A DNA stretch of 64,000 bases from an uncultured Eubacteriales bacterium (GTDB taxonomy: Bacteria > Bacillota > Clostridia > Oscillospirales > Acutalibacteraceae): positions 1 through 64,000 of the forward strand of contig CAJKBQ010000014.1 in NCBI GenBank assembly GCA_905198155.1. The letters run 5' to 3'. Positions 26,349 through 36,700 of this stretch are shown here, piece after piece (position 1 is the stretch's first letter; each line of letters begins with the position of its first letter). The position numbers and the translations under genes were made by a program. The notes under the pieces were generated by a model. The model saw only the letters and a list, made by a program, of their open reading frames with translations. It made no database searches and was not told where the DNA came from.

Positions 26349-26690
26349 ATGCCATTTGTACACGTGAAAACCAATTGCGCCGTTTCGGCCGACACCGAGC
26401 GCGCACTGAAATCCAAAATTGCGGACGCCATTGCGCTGTTTCCCGGCAAAACGGAAAACTGGCTGATGGTGCAGGTGGAGGGCGATGCCCATTTGTGGTT
26501 CGGCGGGTCGGACGCACCGGCGGCGTTTGCGGAGGTGCGGCTGTTCGGCCGGGCGAGCGATGCGGATTATGACCGCGTGACGGCGGCGCTGACGGATGCG
26601 TTGGCCGACCAGCTGCACGTTGCGCCGGATCGGGTGTATATTCCATATCAGGAAGTAAGCCATTGGGGTTGGAACGGCGGAAATTTTTGA
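26349..26690 (+). CDS. MIF/tautomerase-superfamily protein
   Basis: A 113-residue protein matching macrophage migration inhibitory factor homologues: Pro2 directly after Met, needed for tautomerase chemistry; the MVQVEGDAHLWFGGSDAPAA strand pair; and the C-terminal YIPYQEVSHWGWNGGNF typical of bacterial MIF-like proteins. It probably forms a trimer. The physiological substrate is unknown. CAGGAGGAG lies 7 bases before the ATG; an in-frame ATG at 26223 overlaps the promoter and is rejected. Single gene between a promoter and a terminator. Confidence 0.85.
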   Translation: MPFVHVKTNCAVSADTERALKSKIADAIALFPGKTENWLMVQVEGDAHLWFGGSDAPAAFAEVRLFGRASDADYDRVTAALTDALADQLHVAPDRVYIPYQEVSHWGWNGGNF

Positions 26691-26721
26691 TTTTTTGACG
26701 TATTTTCGCGGGGAAATTAAC

Positions 26722-26765
26722 AAACCCGGCACGCAGCGATTTTGCCTCGCTGTGTGTCGGGTTTT
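26722..26765 (+). terminator. Terminator of the MIF-like gene
   Basis: AAACCCGGCACGCAGCGA pairs with TCGCTGTGTGTCGGGTTT (mostly paired 18-bp arms) and ends in GTTTT. A-runs on the other side may also serve the convergent HAD gene. Confidence 0.75.
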
Positions 26766-26785
26766 GCATTCCCATCCGGGAAAAA

Positions 26786-27403
26786 TTACAGCACGATCCC
26801 CACCTGCGCGCCCAGCTGCGCCCGCAGCGCGTCGGCGTCGCCGGGGAAGAGAATGGCGTCGATCCCGGCGGATTTGGCGCCGTCCACATTGCGGGCGGTG
26901 TCGTCGATGAACAGGCATTCGCCGGGGCGCAGCCCGAACCGCGCACACAAATGCGCGAAAATTTCGGCGGACGGCTTGACCAGGCCAATGGGGCCGGACA
27001 GTTCCAGCCCGTCGAACGGCTGCAAGATGGGGAGCGATGCGCAGTGCGCCGCGAAATACCGGCTGATGTTGGACAGTAAGTACAGGCGGAATCCGCGCGC
27101 TTTCAGGTCGGCCAGCAGCGCGGCCATGCCGTCCCATTCGGGCAGGACGCGGTACCAGTCGGCGAAGATTGCGCGGACGGCGGGGTGCAGGCGGTCAGGC
27201 AGCTGCGCGCACGCCAATGCGGCGGCGTCCGGTTCGTCGAGCGTGCCGGCGTCCATGCGATCCCACCACGCGCGGTCGAAGCAGACGCGCGCCAGCAGCG
27301 CCTGATCCGTGTCGGTGCACGACGGGGCGCACGCGCGGACGATTTGCGGCGGGTCAAAGTGCACCAGCACGTTGCCAAAGTCGAAGATGATATTCCGAAT
27401 CAT
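26786..27403 (-). CDS. HAD-superfamily phosphatase (subfamily IA)
   Basis: A 205-residue HAD hydrolase. Motif I is IIFDFGNVLVHFDP, with the nucleophile Asp and the FGNVLV pattern of YihX-like sugar phosphatases. Motif II is LLSNIS, motif III the Lys of GLVKPS, and motif IV FIDDTARNV. The alpha-helical cap lies between motifs I and II. It probably removes phosphate from a sugar phosphate or similar small molecule in the cytoplasm. It lies 13 bp after nrdR on the same strand, so the two may be co-transcribed with the upstream gtrA-type gene. Confidence 0.85.
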   Translation of the reverse strand: MIRNIIFDFGNVLVHFDPPQIVRACAPSCTDTDQALLARVCFDRAWWDRMDAGTLDEPDAAALACAQLPDRLHPAVRAIFADWYRVLPEWDGMAALLADLKARGFRLYLLSNISRYFAAHCASLPILQPFDGLELSGPIGLVKPSAEIFAHLCARFGLRPGECLFIDDTARNVDGAKSAGIDAILFPGDADALRAQLGAQVGIVL

Positions 27404-27416
27404 TGCGTACCTCCGA

Positions 27417-27878
27417 TCATTTGCGGCGGTCGTCGAGCAGTTTGGTCAGCTCGTCCATAAAGGTGTTGATGTCGCGGAATTGGCGGTACACCGATGCAAA
27501 CCGGACGTACGCCACTTCGTCCACCTTGCGCAGCTCGTTCATTGCCAGCTCGCCGATGGTGGCGGACGGAATTTCGCGTTCGAGCGAATTTTGCAGCTGC
27601 GCTTCGATCCGATCCACGATCTGGTCGATTTGCTCCGCGGAGACCGGGCGCTTTTCGCACGCGCGCAGCAGGCCGCGCGTCAGCTTGCCGCGGTCGAACG
27701 CTTCGCGCGAGCAGTCTTTTTTGACGACGATGATCGGGACGTCCTCGATCGCTTCGTATGTGGTGAACCGCTTGCCGCATTTCATGCATTCGCGGCGGCG
27801 GCGGATGCGCTCGTTTTCGTCGGTCGGGCGCGAATCGATGACTTTGCTTTCGACAAATCCGCAGTAGGGGCATTTCAT
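27417..27878 (-). CDS. nrdR: Transcriptional repressor NrdR
   Basis: A 153-residue NrdR, the nucleotide-sensing repressor of ribonucleotide reductase genes. The N-terminal zinc ribbon MKCPYCGFVESKV...RRECMKCGKRFTT is complete (four Cys), followed by the ATP-cone (IIVVKKDCSREAFDRGKL onward) that reads ATP/dATP. Its length is the family norm. No nrd genes or NrdR boxes are visible in the window. The start overlaps the GtrA-type gene stop by ATGA. Confidence 0.96.
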   Translation of the reverse strand: MKCPYCGFVESKVIDSRPTDENERIRRRRECMKCGKRFTTYEAIEDVPIIVVKKDCSREAFDRGKLTRGLLRACEKRPVSAEQIDQIVDRIEAQLQNSLEREIPSATIGELAMNELRKVDEVAYVRFASVYRQFRDINTFMDELTKLLDDRRK

Positions 27879-28675
27879 AGGTCAGCATCTTCCTTTCGGG
27901 GCGCAGTTCCGGAGGACTTCCGGAAAATCAGTAATTTACTGGCAAAATAGTTCAGGATCACGACGATCACGTTCATCAGCACTTTGGCGAGCATTTTGTC
28001 CCAGTGCAGCACATACAGGCACAGCGCCATGCCGCCTTCGTCGATGCCGAGCGACAGCAGCCGCGCCGCGAAAAACAGCCCGGCTTCCCGCAGCAGCGCA
28101 CCGGCGCTGCGGGCTTTGCTTTGGAACACGAACAGGCGGTTGGTGACGTAGGCAAACAGCACCGACAGCAGCCATGCGATCACGTTGGCGATCAGCTCCG
28201 GGATGCGCATCCGGCCGCTGAGGACGGCGAATGCGGCGATATTCACCAGCGTGGTCAGGACGCCGAACACCAGGTATCCGACGACCTCTTCGCTCAGGAT
28301 GGGTTCCAGCCGGCGGAGCGGGCGCGCCAGCAGCGGCGGGAAAATCATGCTGCCCAGCGCGCACAGCAGCGCGGCGGCGACGGTCATCGTCCACGGCATC
28401 CGTATCCGGTCCGGGAGGAGCAGCAGCGCCAGCATAGCGGCGAGCGCCGGGACCATGGCGATCCCGTCGTACACCCATTCGAACAGGAACCGGGGCACAC
28501 TGCCGAACGGCGCGCTGCCGCCCCAGTGGCGCAGCAGAAACGCGCCGGTCAGCCCGGCCAGCCACGCGGCGCACAGCGCCATCCATGCGGCGACGCGCGG
28601 CAGCCCGACGGCCAGCACGGCGGCCGCGCACACAAAGCCTGCGGCCGGGGAGAGAATTCGGCATATTTTTTTCAA
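27875..28675 (-). CDS. GtrA-family membrane protein with N-terminal extension
   Basis: A 266-residue membrane protein. The C-terminal 125 residues are a GtrA/DPMS-type domain with four helices (EEVVGYLVFGVLTTLVNIAA, NVIAWLLSVLFAYVTNRLFV, the LFFAARLLSLGIDEGGMAL segment, LNYFASKLLIFRK). Such proteins help flip polyprenyl-linked sugars across the membrane. The first 140 residues add about four further helices not found in simple GtrA proteins. It lies in a run AEC transporter - GtrA - nrdR - HAD; a functional link to NrdR is unlikely. Confidence 0.85.
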   Translation of the reverse strand: MKKICRILSPAAGFVCAAAVLAVGLPRVAAWMALCAAWLAGLTGAFLLRHWGGSAPFGSVPRFLFEWVYDGIAMVPALAAMLALLLLPDRIRMPWTMTVAAALLCALGSMIFPPLLARPLRRLEPILSEEVVGYLVFGVLTTLVNIAAFAVLSGRMRIPELIANVIAWLLSVLFAYVTNRLFVFQSKARSAGALLREAGLFFAARLLSLGIDEGGMALCLYVLHWDKMLAKVLMNVIVVILNYFASKLLIFRKSSGTAPRKEDADL

Positions 28676-28712
28676 ATCAAATCCTCCTTTGATTATACGG
28701 CGGAACGCTGCG

Positions 28713-29660
28713 CTATGCGACCCATCCGGCCGCGCGCAGGATCCAGATTAACACGAACAGGGTGGCCATGGACAGCGCCGACGTGAACACGACGATCTGC
28801 CCGGCCAGCTCGGCGTCGCCGCCTTGCTGGACGGCCATGGGGTAGCTGGAAATCGCGGTGGGGCAGGCGAACACGGCGACCAGCGTCATCAGCTCGGCGT
28901 CGCGGAAGCCCAGCGCGACGGCAGCGGCCATCACCGCCGCCGGGACGATCAGCAGCCGCCCGGCGATCACGATCAGCAGCTGCCGCAGGCCGCTGCGCAC
29001 CTGCGAAAAGCGGAACGATCCGCCGAGCGTCAGCAGTGCCAGCGGGGTGGACAGCCCGGACAGGCTGTTCAGCGGCGATTCCAACCAGCCCGGCAGGCGC
29101 AGCCGCAGCGCCCCGGCGATCAGCCCGGCGATGCACGCGAGGATCAGCGGATTTTTCGCGATGCCCAGCAGCACGCGCTGCGGGCTGGTGCGGCCGCCGT
29201 CCGTCCGGTGGACTTCCAGCGCGATGACCGACAGCACGTTGAACATGGGGATCACGAACGTGATCAGCGCGGCGGCCAGCGCGGTGCCGCGGCTGCCGTA
29301 GACCGATGCGACGACCGAGGTGCCCAGCACCACGAAGTTGCTGCGCATGATGCCCTGGATCATCACGCCGCGGCGCGCGGGCGTGCGCTCGATCAGCGGG
29401 ATCAGCACGCAGAGGATCAGGAAGATTACCAGCACCGTGCCGCACGAAAACAGCACCATTTTGGGGCGGAAGGTTTCGTGAATGTCGGAATTCAGGATGT
29501 TCAGGAAGATATTGACCGGGAGGAAGACCTGAAACACCAGCTTGTTGACTTTGTTGATGACGGGGTCGTCCCACAGGTGGACGATCCGCATCAGGTACCC
29601 CATCGCCATCAGGAAAAACAGCGGGAATACCACCGAAAAAGAGGCCTGTAAGTTGCTCAT
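28713..29660 (-). CDS. AEC-family transporter
   Basis: A 315-residue auxin-efflux-carrier-type permease with about ten helices in two inverted halves (VVFPLFFLMAMGYLMR at the start; ACPTAISSYPMAVQQGGD in the crossover region of the second half). Bacterial members export or import small organic anions such as malate or citrate; the substrate is unknown here. It is first in the minus-strand run with the GtrA-type gene 37 bp behind, and divergent from an AraC regulator that could control it. Confidence 0.88.
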   Translation of the reverse strand: MSNLQASFSVVFPLFFLMAMGYLMRIVHLWDDPVINKVNKLVFQVFLPVNIFLNILNSDIHETFRPKMVLFSCGTVLVIFLILCVLIPLIERTPARRGVMIQGIMRSNFVVLGTSVVASVYGSRGTALAAALITFVIPMFNVLSVIALEVHRTDGGRTSPQRVLLGIAKNPLILACIAGLIAGALRLRLPGWLESPLNSLSGLSTPLALLTLGGSFRFSQVRSGLRQLLIVIAGRLLIVPAAVMAAAVALGFRDAELMTLVAVFACPTAISSYPMAVQQGGDAELAGQIVVFTSALSMATLFVLIWILRAAGWVA

Positions 29661-29795
29661 ATGCCGTCGCTCCGTTCGCGCCGCCGCACCGGGCGGGTTT
29701 GCTTCTTATTATACACGGTTTTGCGCCGTTTGGCTACTGGAAACGGGGGAAAATTTTTGTTTTTTTTGGATTTTCAAATTTTTACGGCGGAACGG

Positions 29796-29824
29796 TTGCA
29801 TTTGGCGGCCGAATTTGTTATAAT
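29796..29824 (+). promoter_or_regulatory. Promoter of the AraC regulator at 29.9 kb
   Basis: TTGCAT (29796-29801), a 17-bp spacer and TATAAT (29819-29824). Confidence 0.75.
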
Positions 29825-29860
29825 GTCTTGTATTGTGGAAAAATGAAAGGGGGATGTGCG

Positions 29861-30727
29861 ATGGCAAAGGAAAAGCGATGGTCCGGGTCGGCCGTGACCG
29901 ACGATCCGTGCGCGATGTCCGGCACGGCGGGCGCGAAACAGGATATTTTGCTGCTGCACCGCCAGCTGGGCAGCGTGGTGCCGGTGCTGTGCGGGTACGA
30001 AATCTGCGCGCCGGGGCATTCGTTCGGGCCGGTGCAGCGGTCGTTCTACCTGCTGCACTATGTGATGGAAGGGCGCGGGACGTTTTGGGCAAACGACCGG
30101 CGGTATGAATTGAAAAAAGGACAGCTGTTCGTGATCCGGCCGGGGGAGATGACGCGGTACCGCGCCGACGAAGCGCACCCATGGTATTATGTGTGGATTG
30201 GATTTTCGGTGCAGGAGCCGCTGCACACGGCGGACTTTATCCTTGACCGGCAGGACGTGTTCAGCGCGCCGGAATGCCGCACGATTTTTCGGGATATTTC
30301 CGAAAGCGGCCGGCTGAAAGCGGCGCGCGAGCTGTACCTGTGCGGCAAAATTTATGAGCTGCTGGCGGCGCTGACCGACAGCTGCGTGCTGTTTGAGCCG
30401 GGGGCGGCGGATTACGTTGCGCGCGCGAAAAACTATATTGAAGCGAACTACGCCGAGGAGATCACGGTGCAGGGGCTGGCGCACTGCCTGGGGCTGAGCC
30501 GCAGCTATTTCAGCGCGGTATTCAGCAAGGCGGAGGGCATTTCGCCGCAGGAGTATCTGGTGGACTATCGGCTGCGGCGCGCGGCGGAGCTGATCGCCGA
30601 CTGCGGGATGCGGCCGGGCGAAGCGGCGGCGGCGTGCGGGTATTCGGATGTGTTCGGATTTTCCAAGATGTTCAAAAAGAAATTCGGCGTGCCGCCCGGC
30701 CGGTACCGCATCGCTGGGAAGCCGTAG
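29861..30727 (+). CDS. AraC-family transcriptional regulator
   Basis: A 288-residue regulator with an N-terminal cupin-like ligand domain (FYLLHYVMEGRGTFWANDRR, LFVIRPGEMTRYRAD) and a C-terminal double helix-turn-helix (VQGLAHCLGLSRSYFSAVFS; AAAACGYSDVFGFSKMFKKK) ending FGVPPGRYR. The ATG at 29861 follows AAAGGGGG; the longer in-frame open stretch from 29699 runs through the promoter and is rejected. It is divergent from the AEC transporter gene; prfC follows 58 bp downstream and may be partly read from the same promoter. Confidence 0.9.
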   Translation: MAKEKRWSGSAVTDDPCAMSGTAGAKQDILLLHRQLGSVVPVLCGYEICAPGHSFGPVQRSFYLLHYVMEGRGTFWANDRRYELKKGQLFVIRPGEMTRYRADEAHPWYYVWIGFSVQEPLHTADFILDRQDVFSAPECRTIFRDISESGRLKAARELYLCGKIYELLAALTDSCVLFEPGAADYVARAKNYIEANYAEEITVQGLAHCLGLSRSYFSAVFSKAEGISPQEYLVDYRLRRAAELIADCGMRPGEAAAACGYSDVFGFSKMFKKKFGVPPGRYRIAGKP

Positions 30728-30784
30728 CGGCGGGGAATCCGAGACTGATTGAAACACCCGACACGAAAGGAATTGAAATAGAGT

Positions 30785-32380
30785 ATGGCATCCGAATTGG
30801 AAAAACAGATTCAAAAACGGCGTACGTTTGCGATTATCTCGCACCCGGACGCCGGCAAAACGACGTTGACCGAAAAGTTCCTGCTGTACGGCGGCGCGAT
30901 TGCGTCGGCGGGGATGGTCAAAGGGAAAAAATCGATGAAGCACGCGGTGTCCGACTGGATGGAGATCGAAAAGCAGCGCGGGATCTCGGTGACGTCGTCG
31001 GTGCTGCAGTTTGAATACAACGGCTGCTGCATCAATATTTTGGACACGCCCGGCCACCAGGACTTTTCCGAAGACACATACCGCACGCTGATGGCGGCGG
31101 ACTCGGCGGTGATGGTGATCGACGGCTCCAAAGGCGTGGAGCGGCAGACGATCAAGCTGTTCAAAGTGTGCATGATGCGGCACATCCCGGTGTTTACGTT
31201 TGTGAACAAGATGGATCGCGACGCGCGCAATCCGTTTGACCTGCTGGAAGAGATTGAGCAGGTGCTGGGGATTCAGACGTACGCGGTCAACTGGCCGATC
31301 GGCTCCGGGCGCGACTTTAAGGGCGTGTTCCAGCGCGACACGCGGCAGATTCTGGAGTTTACTGCGGCGGACAACGGCCGCCACGAGCTGGTGGCGGAAG
31401 TGGCGACGCTGGACGAAGGCGAACGGCTGGACGCGCTGCTGGGTGCAGAGCTGCACCGGACGCTGGCAGACGACGTGGAGCTGCTGGACGGCGCGGGATC
31501 GGAGTTCGACCTGGACGCGGTGCGCGCGGGGCAGTTGTCGCCGGTGTTTTTTGGGTCGGCGCTGACGAATTTCGGCGTGGAGCCGTTTTTGAACGACTTT
31601 TTGAAAATGACGACCGGCCCGCTGCCGCGGAAGGCGGCCGAGGGCGAGGTGGATCCGCTGTCGCCGGACTTTTCGGCGTTCGTGTTCAAAATCCAGGCGA
31701 ACATGAACAAGGCGCACCGCGACCGGATTGCGTTTATGCGGATTTGCTCCGGGCGGTTTGAAAAAGGGATGGAAGTGCTGCATGTGCAGGGCGGCCGCAA
31801 GATCAAGCTGTCGCAGCCGCAGCAGATGATGGCGCAGGAGCGCGAGATTGTGGACGAGGCGTACGCGGGCGACATCATCGGGATTTTTGACCCGGGCATT
31901 TTCTCCATCGGCGACACGGTGTGCGCGCCGGGGCACAAGGTGACGTTCGAGGGCATCCCGACGTTCGCGCCGGAGCATTTTGCGCTGGTCAGCCCCACCG
32001 ACACGATGAAGCGCAAGCAGTTCATCAAGGGGATGGAGCAGATTGCGCAGGAGGGCGCGATTCAGATTTTCCGGCCGCTGGGCGGCGGGATGGAGGAAGT
32101 GATTGTCGGCGTGGTGGGCACGCTGCAGTTCGACGTGCTGGTGTATCGGCTGAAAAACGAGTACGGCGTCGATTTGCGGATGCAGGGGCTGCCGTATTCG
32201 CATATCCGGTGGATTGCGGACGACGATCTCGATCCCAAAACGCTCCAGCTCAGCTCCGACACGAAGCGGATTGAGGACTTGAAAGGGCATCATTTGCTGC
32301 TGTTCACCAGCCCGTGGAACATCGATTGGGCACTGGATCACAACAAAGGGCTGGAACTGGTGGAATTCAGCCGGAATTAA
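30785..32380 (+). CDS. prfC: Peptide chain release factor 3
   Basis: A 531-residue RF3, the GTPase that recycles RF1/RF2 after translation termination. The G domain has G1 SHPDAGKTT, switch EKQRGISVTSS, DTPGHQDFS and NKMDRD. The C-terminal half carries the RF3-type domains II and III (GVEPFLNDFLKMTTGPLPR, GVVGTLQFDVLVYRLKNEYG). The length and the start MASELEKQIQKRRTFAIISH match the family. A rather distant AAAGGA site precedes the ATG. Confidence 0.96.
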   Translation: MASELEKQIQKRRTFAIISHPDAGKTTLTEKFLLYGGAIASAGMVKGKKSMKHAVSDWMEIEKQRGISVTSSVLQFEYNGCCINILDTPGHQDFSEDTYRTLMAADSAVMVIDGSKGVERQTIKLFKVCMMRHIPVFTFVNKMDRDARNPFDLLEEIEQVLGIQTYAVNWPIGSGRDFKGVFQRDTRQILEFTAADNGRHELVAEVATLDEGERLDALLGAELHRTLADDVELLDGAGSEFDLDAVRAGQLSPVFFGSALTNFGVEPFLNDFLKMTTGPLPRKAAEGEVDPLSPDFSAFVFKIQANMNKAHRDRIAFMRICSGRFEKGMEVLHVQGGRKIKLSQPQQMMAQEREIVDEAYAGDIIGIFDPGIFSIGDTVCAPGHKVTFEGIPTFAPEHFALVSPTDTMKRKQFIKGMEQIAQEGAIQIFRPLGGGMEEVIVGVVGTLQFDVLVYRLKNEYGVDLRMQGLPYSHIRWIADDDLDPKTLQLSSDTKRIEDLKGHHLLLFTSPWNIDWALDHNKGLELVEFSRN

Positions 32381-32397
32381 ATCGGAATTTTGGCGCG

Positions 32398-32437
32398 AAA
32401 AACCGCGGCGTACCGGATGGGGTATGCCGCGGTTTTT
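32398..32437. terminator. Bidirectional terminator between prfC and the lipoprotein gene
   Basis: AAAAACCGCGGCGTACC and GGTATGCCGCGGTTTTT form a long stem with a 6-base loop, between convergent genes. Confidence 0.85.
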
Positions 32438-32450
32438 GTTGGGTGCGGAT

Positions 32451-33479
32451 TCAGTTGTGCAGACGTTGAACGTCGGTGCGGGAAAGAATCCACGCGCAGG
32501 ACGCTTTGTCGGCGGCAATGGCTGATTCGGATGCGCCTGCGGCGGGGAGGTATTCGACGGTGCCGTCGGGGGTGACGGCGAGCCAGAAGCCGGTGTCTAC
32601 GTTGAAAATCAGCTGATCGTACGGCGTCTTTTCGCTGAACTGCGGGACAGCGTCCTCGGACGCGGCAAATACGTTTTTCAGTGTGCCGTCCGGGCAGCGG
32701 GCAAACAGTGTGTTGCCGAAGCCGGTGTCGGGCAGCAGCTCGGTGAACGTGCCGCTGAGGTCGCAGACGGGGGTGCGCGGGTAGGCGTCTGCGTCGTAAA
32801 TATCCTGCACCAGAGCGCCGTCGGCGGTGAGGCCGATGAGCGTGCCGGATTGGAATAAATCCGCCGCCTGCACGATGTTTTTCCAGTCGGAAGATGGTTC
32901 GGGGGCTGCCCATTGATTGGCGGAACGCATATATTTTACCGTGCCGTCGCGGTGAATGACGGCGGATCCGTTGACGTAGGCGACGGAATCGGCAATTTGC
33001 TCCGTGTTGGCATACAGCACGCCATCGCTTGTCAGCATCCACGGCACTGTGAGGTCGGTGCTGCTGTTCCCGATGTATTGGATTGACTTTCCGTTCCACG
33101 CGTCGATGAGGTCGGTGCGCGCGTCAATGCGGAATTGCGACATCCAATCGCCTTTGGCTGCCTGCTGCTGCATTTCGAGCGTTTTCGGGAAAACCAGCGT
33201 GCGGTCTTGGCGGACAAAGCAGGTGCCGTACCAGCACGGGACGTTCGCTGCGGCCAAAATATCGGATGCGCCGTCGAGCGCCGCGTATTCCGAGTTGACG
33301 GTTTGCTTGGGGTCGATTCGGAGGATGCCGTTGGTGTCGATGTAGTAGTCGAACCCCATGGTGCGGCGCATGGCGCGGTCGCGGGTTGCGGAAATGTCGT
33401 CGGAAGAGCGGGACTGCGTGCAGGAGGTGAGGGAAAGCAGCAGCAGGATTGCCAGCAGGGTGCAGAGGAGGCGGCGCAT
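32451..33479 (-). CDS. Hypothetical lipoprotein with beta-propeller-like repeats
   Basis: A 342-residue secreted lipoprotein: MRRLLCTLLAILLLLS then lipobox LTSC (Cys20). The mature part has recurring strand units of the type ...DGTVKYM, ...DGVLYANTE, ...DGALVQDI, ...DGTLKNVF, ...DGTVEYLP, like the blades of RCC1/alpha-tubulin-suppressor beta-propellers. No catalytic motif is seen. It is probably anchored on the outside of the membrane; function unknown. The ATG at 33479 follows GGAG; an in-frame start at 33554 lies in the promoter. Confidence 0.7.
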   Translation of the reverse strand: MRRLLCTLLAILLLLSLTSCTQSRSSDDISATRDRAMRRTMGFDYYIDTNGILRIDPKQTVNSEYAALDGASDILAAANVPCWYGTCFVRQDRTLVFPKTLEMQQQAAKGDWMSQFRIDARTDLIDAWNGKSIQYIGNSSTDLTVPWMLTSDGVLYANTEQIADSVAYVNGSAVIHRDGTVKYMRSANQWAAPEPSSDWKNIVQAADLFQSGTLIGLTADGALVQDIYDADAYPRTPVCDLSGTFTELLPDTGFGNTLFARCPDGTLKNVFAASEDAVPQFSEKTPYDQLIFNVDTGFWLAVTPDGTVEYLPAAGASESAIAADKASCAWILSRTDVQRLHN

Positions 33480-33519
33480 GGGGATCACTCCAATCCAAAA
33501 TGTTTTCAATTCCAATAAT

Positions 33520-33548
33520 AGTGTAACATTTCCAAATCCGTTTGTCAA
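33520..33548 (-). promoter_or_regulatory. Promoter of the lipoprotein gene
   Basis: TTGACA and TACACT on the minus strand with a 17-bp spacer. Confidence 0.7.
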
Positions 33549-33620
33549 TCGCAAAACGCAATTTTGCCTGAAAATTTTGTGACAAAACGAAGATTCCGAC
33601 CGAATGCAGACGATTCACGC

Positions 33621-33674
33621 AAAAAACGGCGGCGCCGCAGCCCCCCGGAAATCCGGGAAACCGCAGCGCCGCCG
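33621..33674 (-). terminator. nifJ terminator
   Basis: A GC-rich stem (CGGCGGCGCCGCAG with CGCAGCGCCGCCG) ends in a run of six T on the minus strand, 46 bp after the nifJ stop. Confidence 0.7.
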
Positions 33675-33719
33675 CGCAAAGAATTCAATTATTGCCGCAG
33701 CAACGGGGACGGGAAGCGA

Positions 33720-36700
33720 TTAGTCTTCCTTTTTCTCCGGCGCATACAGCGCTTGCAGCCGCACGAGGTGGTCGTACCGTGCCACAGAGTTCTTCTCGGC
33801 TTCGTCGAACAGCACCGCAGCGCGATCCGGGAAGGAGCGGGTCAGCGAGGAGTACCGCGCTTCGCCCATGATGAAGTCTTTGTAGCTGGCCGTGCCCTGC
33901 TTGCTGTCGATGGTGAACGGGTTTTTGCCCTCGGCTTTGAGCGCCGGGTTGAACCGGAAGTTGTTCCAGTAGCCGCAAGCAACGGCTTTCTTCATTTCGT
34001 CCTGGCAGTGCGTCATGCCGCCTTTGATGCTGTGCATTTCGCACGGCGCGTAGCCGATGATCAGGGACGGGCCGTGATACGCTTCGGCTTCGGCAATCGC
34101 TTTGATGGTCTGGTTCATGTCCGCGCCCATCGCGATCTGCGCGACGTAGATGTAGCCGTAGGACATGGCGATTTCCGCCAGGGATTTTTTCGCAATCGCT
34201 TTACCGGCGGCCGCAAACTGCGCAACCTGACCGATCTGCGACGCTTTGGACGCCTGTCCGCCGGTGTTGGAGTAGACTTCGGTGTCGAACACCATGATGT
34301 TAATATCTTCGCCGGACGCGAGGACGTGGTCCACGCCGCCGAAGCCGATATCGTATGCCCATCCGTCGCCGCCGAAGATCCACACGGACTTTTTGGACAG
34401 ATATTCTTTCTCGCTGAGGATTTCGTTCGCCAGCGTGCACGCTTCGCAGGTGCAGCCGTCGCAAACGCCTTCTTCGAGCGCTTTCACCAGCGCGTCGGTC
34501 GCGTCAGCATTCTTGCGGCCGTCTTCGCAAGTGTCGAGCCAGGTCTGCGCCGCCGCTTTGATGTCGGCATCGCAGTAGTCGATCGCCATCAGCGCTTTGA
34601 CCTTCTCCTGCAGACGGTTGCGGATGGCTTTCTGGCCGAGGTACATCCCCAGGCCGTGCTCCGCGTTGTCTTCAAACAGGGAGTTCGCCCACGCCGGGCC
34701 GTGACCCTTGCTGTTGACCGTGTACGGCGAGGTGGCCGCCGGTCCGCCCCAGATCGAGGAGCAGCCCGTCGCGTTGGAAATGTACATCCGATCGCCGAAC
34801 AGCTGGGTGATCAGGCGCGCATACGCCGTTTCGGCGCAGCCCGCGCAGGAACCGGAGAACTCAAGCAGCGGTTTGCGGAACTGGCTGGAGATGACGGTCT
34901 CGCCGACGGTCTCTTTCTTCTCGGTGACCTTCTCGACGCAGTAGTCGAACACCTGCTGCTGGTCTTCCTGGCTCTCCATCGGCTCCATTTTCAGCGACTT
35001 GGTCGGGCAGACGCCGATGCAGACGCCGCAGCCCATGCAGTCCAGCGGAGAAATGGCCAGGGTGTAGGTGTAGTTGGTTTTCACGATCGGCTTCGGCGCT
35101 TTTTTCAGGTTGGCCGGGGCCGCCGCGACTTCTTCTTCGGTCAGCGCGAACGGACGAATCGTCGCGTGCGGGCAGACGAAGGAGCACTTGTTGCACTTGG
35201 CGCAGGTGTCCGGATTCCACGCCGGCACCATCACGGCCACGCCGCGTTTTTCGTACGCGGAAGCGCCCTGCTCGAACGTGCCGTCCACATGATCCACAAA
35301 CGCAGACACCGGCAGCGCGTCGCCGTCCATTTTGCCGACGGGCTTCATGATGGTATCGACCATCTTGATCAGCTCCGGACGGCCGTGCTCAGTCGCCGGA
35401 ACGGCAGCATCCTGTGCATCCGCCCAGGAAGCCGGGACGTCGATCTTCACGAACGCCGTAGCGCCCGCGTCGATGGCTTTGTGGTTCATGTCCACGATAT
35501 CCTGGCCCTTTTTCAGGTAGGACTTGGTGGCGGCGTCTTTCATGTACTGGATGGCGTCCGCCTGCGGCATGACCTTCGCCAGCGTGAAGAACGCGGACTG
35601 CAGGATCGTGTTGGTGCGTTTGCCCATGCCGATCTCAATCGCTTTGTCGATGGCGTTGATGGTGTACAGCTGGATGTTGTTTTTCGCGATGTAGCGTTTC
35701 GCTTCGGCCGGCATATGCTTGTCCAGCTCTTCCGGCGTCCACTGGCAGTTAATCATGAAGATGCCGCCCGGCTTCACGTCGTTGACCATTTTGTAGCCTT
35801 TGATGACGTAGGACGGGTTGTGGCACGCCACGAAGTCCGCTTTGTTGATGTAGTACGGGCTTTTGATCGGCTTGTCGCCAAAGCGCAGGTGCGAAATGGT
35901 CACGCCGCCGGTCTTTTTGGAGTCATACTGGAAGTATGCCTGCACATATTTATCGGTATGGTCGCCGATGATCTTGATCGAGTTTTTATTGGCGCCCACG
36001 GTGCCGTCGCCGCCCAGACCCCAGAACTTACATTCGATCGTGCCTTCGGCTGCGGTGTTCGGAGCGGGTTTCTCTTCCAGCGACAGGTCGGTCACGTCGT
36101 CTACAATGCCGATGGTGAACTGATGCTTCGGCGCATCCTTCGCCAACTCGTCGTACACGGCAAACACGCTGGACGGCGGGGTGTCTTTGGAACCGAGGCC
36201 ATAGCGGCCGCCGATGATTTTCGCGGTGCGGCCCATAGCGGCCATCGCGGTGACAACGTCCATGTACAACGGCTCGCCCAGTGCGCCCGGCTCTTTGGTG
36301 CGGTCGAGGACGGCGATTTTCTTCGCGGTCTCCGGAATCGCGGCGCAGAGTTTTTCGGCGCTGAACGGACGGTACAGACGGACTTTCACCAGGCCGACCT
36401 TTTCGCCCTTCGCGGTCAGGTAGTCGATGACTTCTTCCGCCACGTCGCAGATGGAGCCCATCGCAACGATCACACGGTCCGCGTCCGGCGCGCCGTAGTA
36501 GTTGAAGAGTTTGTAGTCGGTGCCCAGCTTTTCGTTGACCTTGTCCATGTATTCTTCCACGATGCCGGGGATGGCTTCGTAGTACTTGTTGCAGGCTTCA
36601 CGGTGCTGGAAGAAGATGTCGCCGTTTTCGTGCGAGCCGCGCATCACCGGGCGCTCCGGATTCAGTGCGCGTTTGCGGAACGCATCGACGGCGTCCATAT

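Noticed and set aside
29774..32518. A 914-codon minus-strand frame opposite the AraC and prfC genes
   Set aside because: Antisense shadow of prfC.
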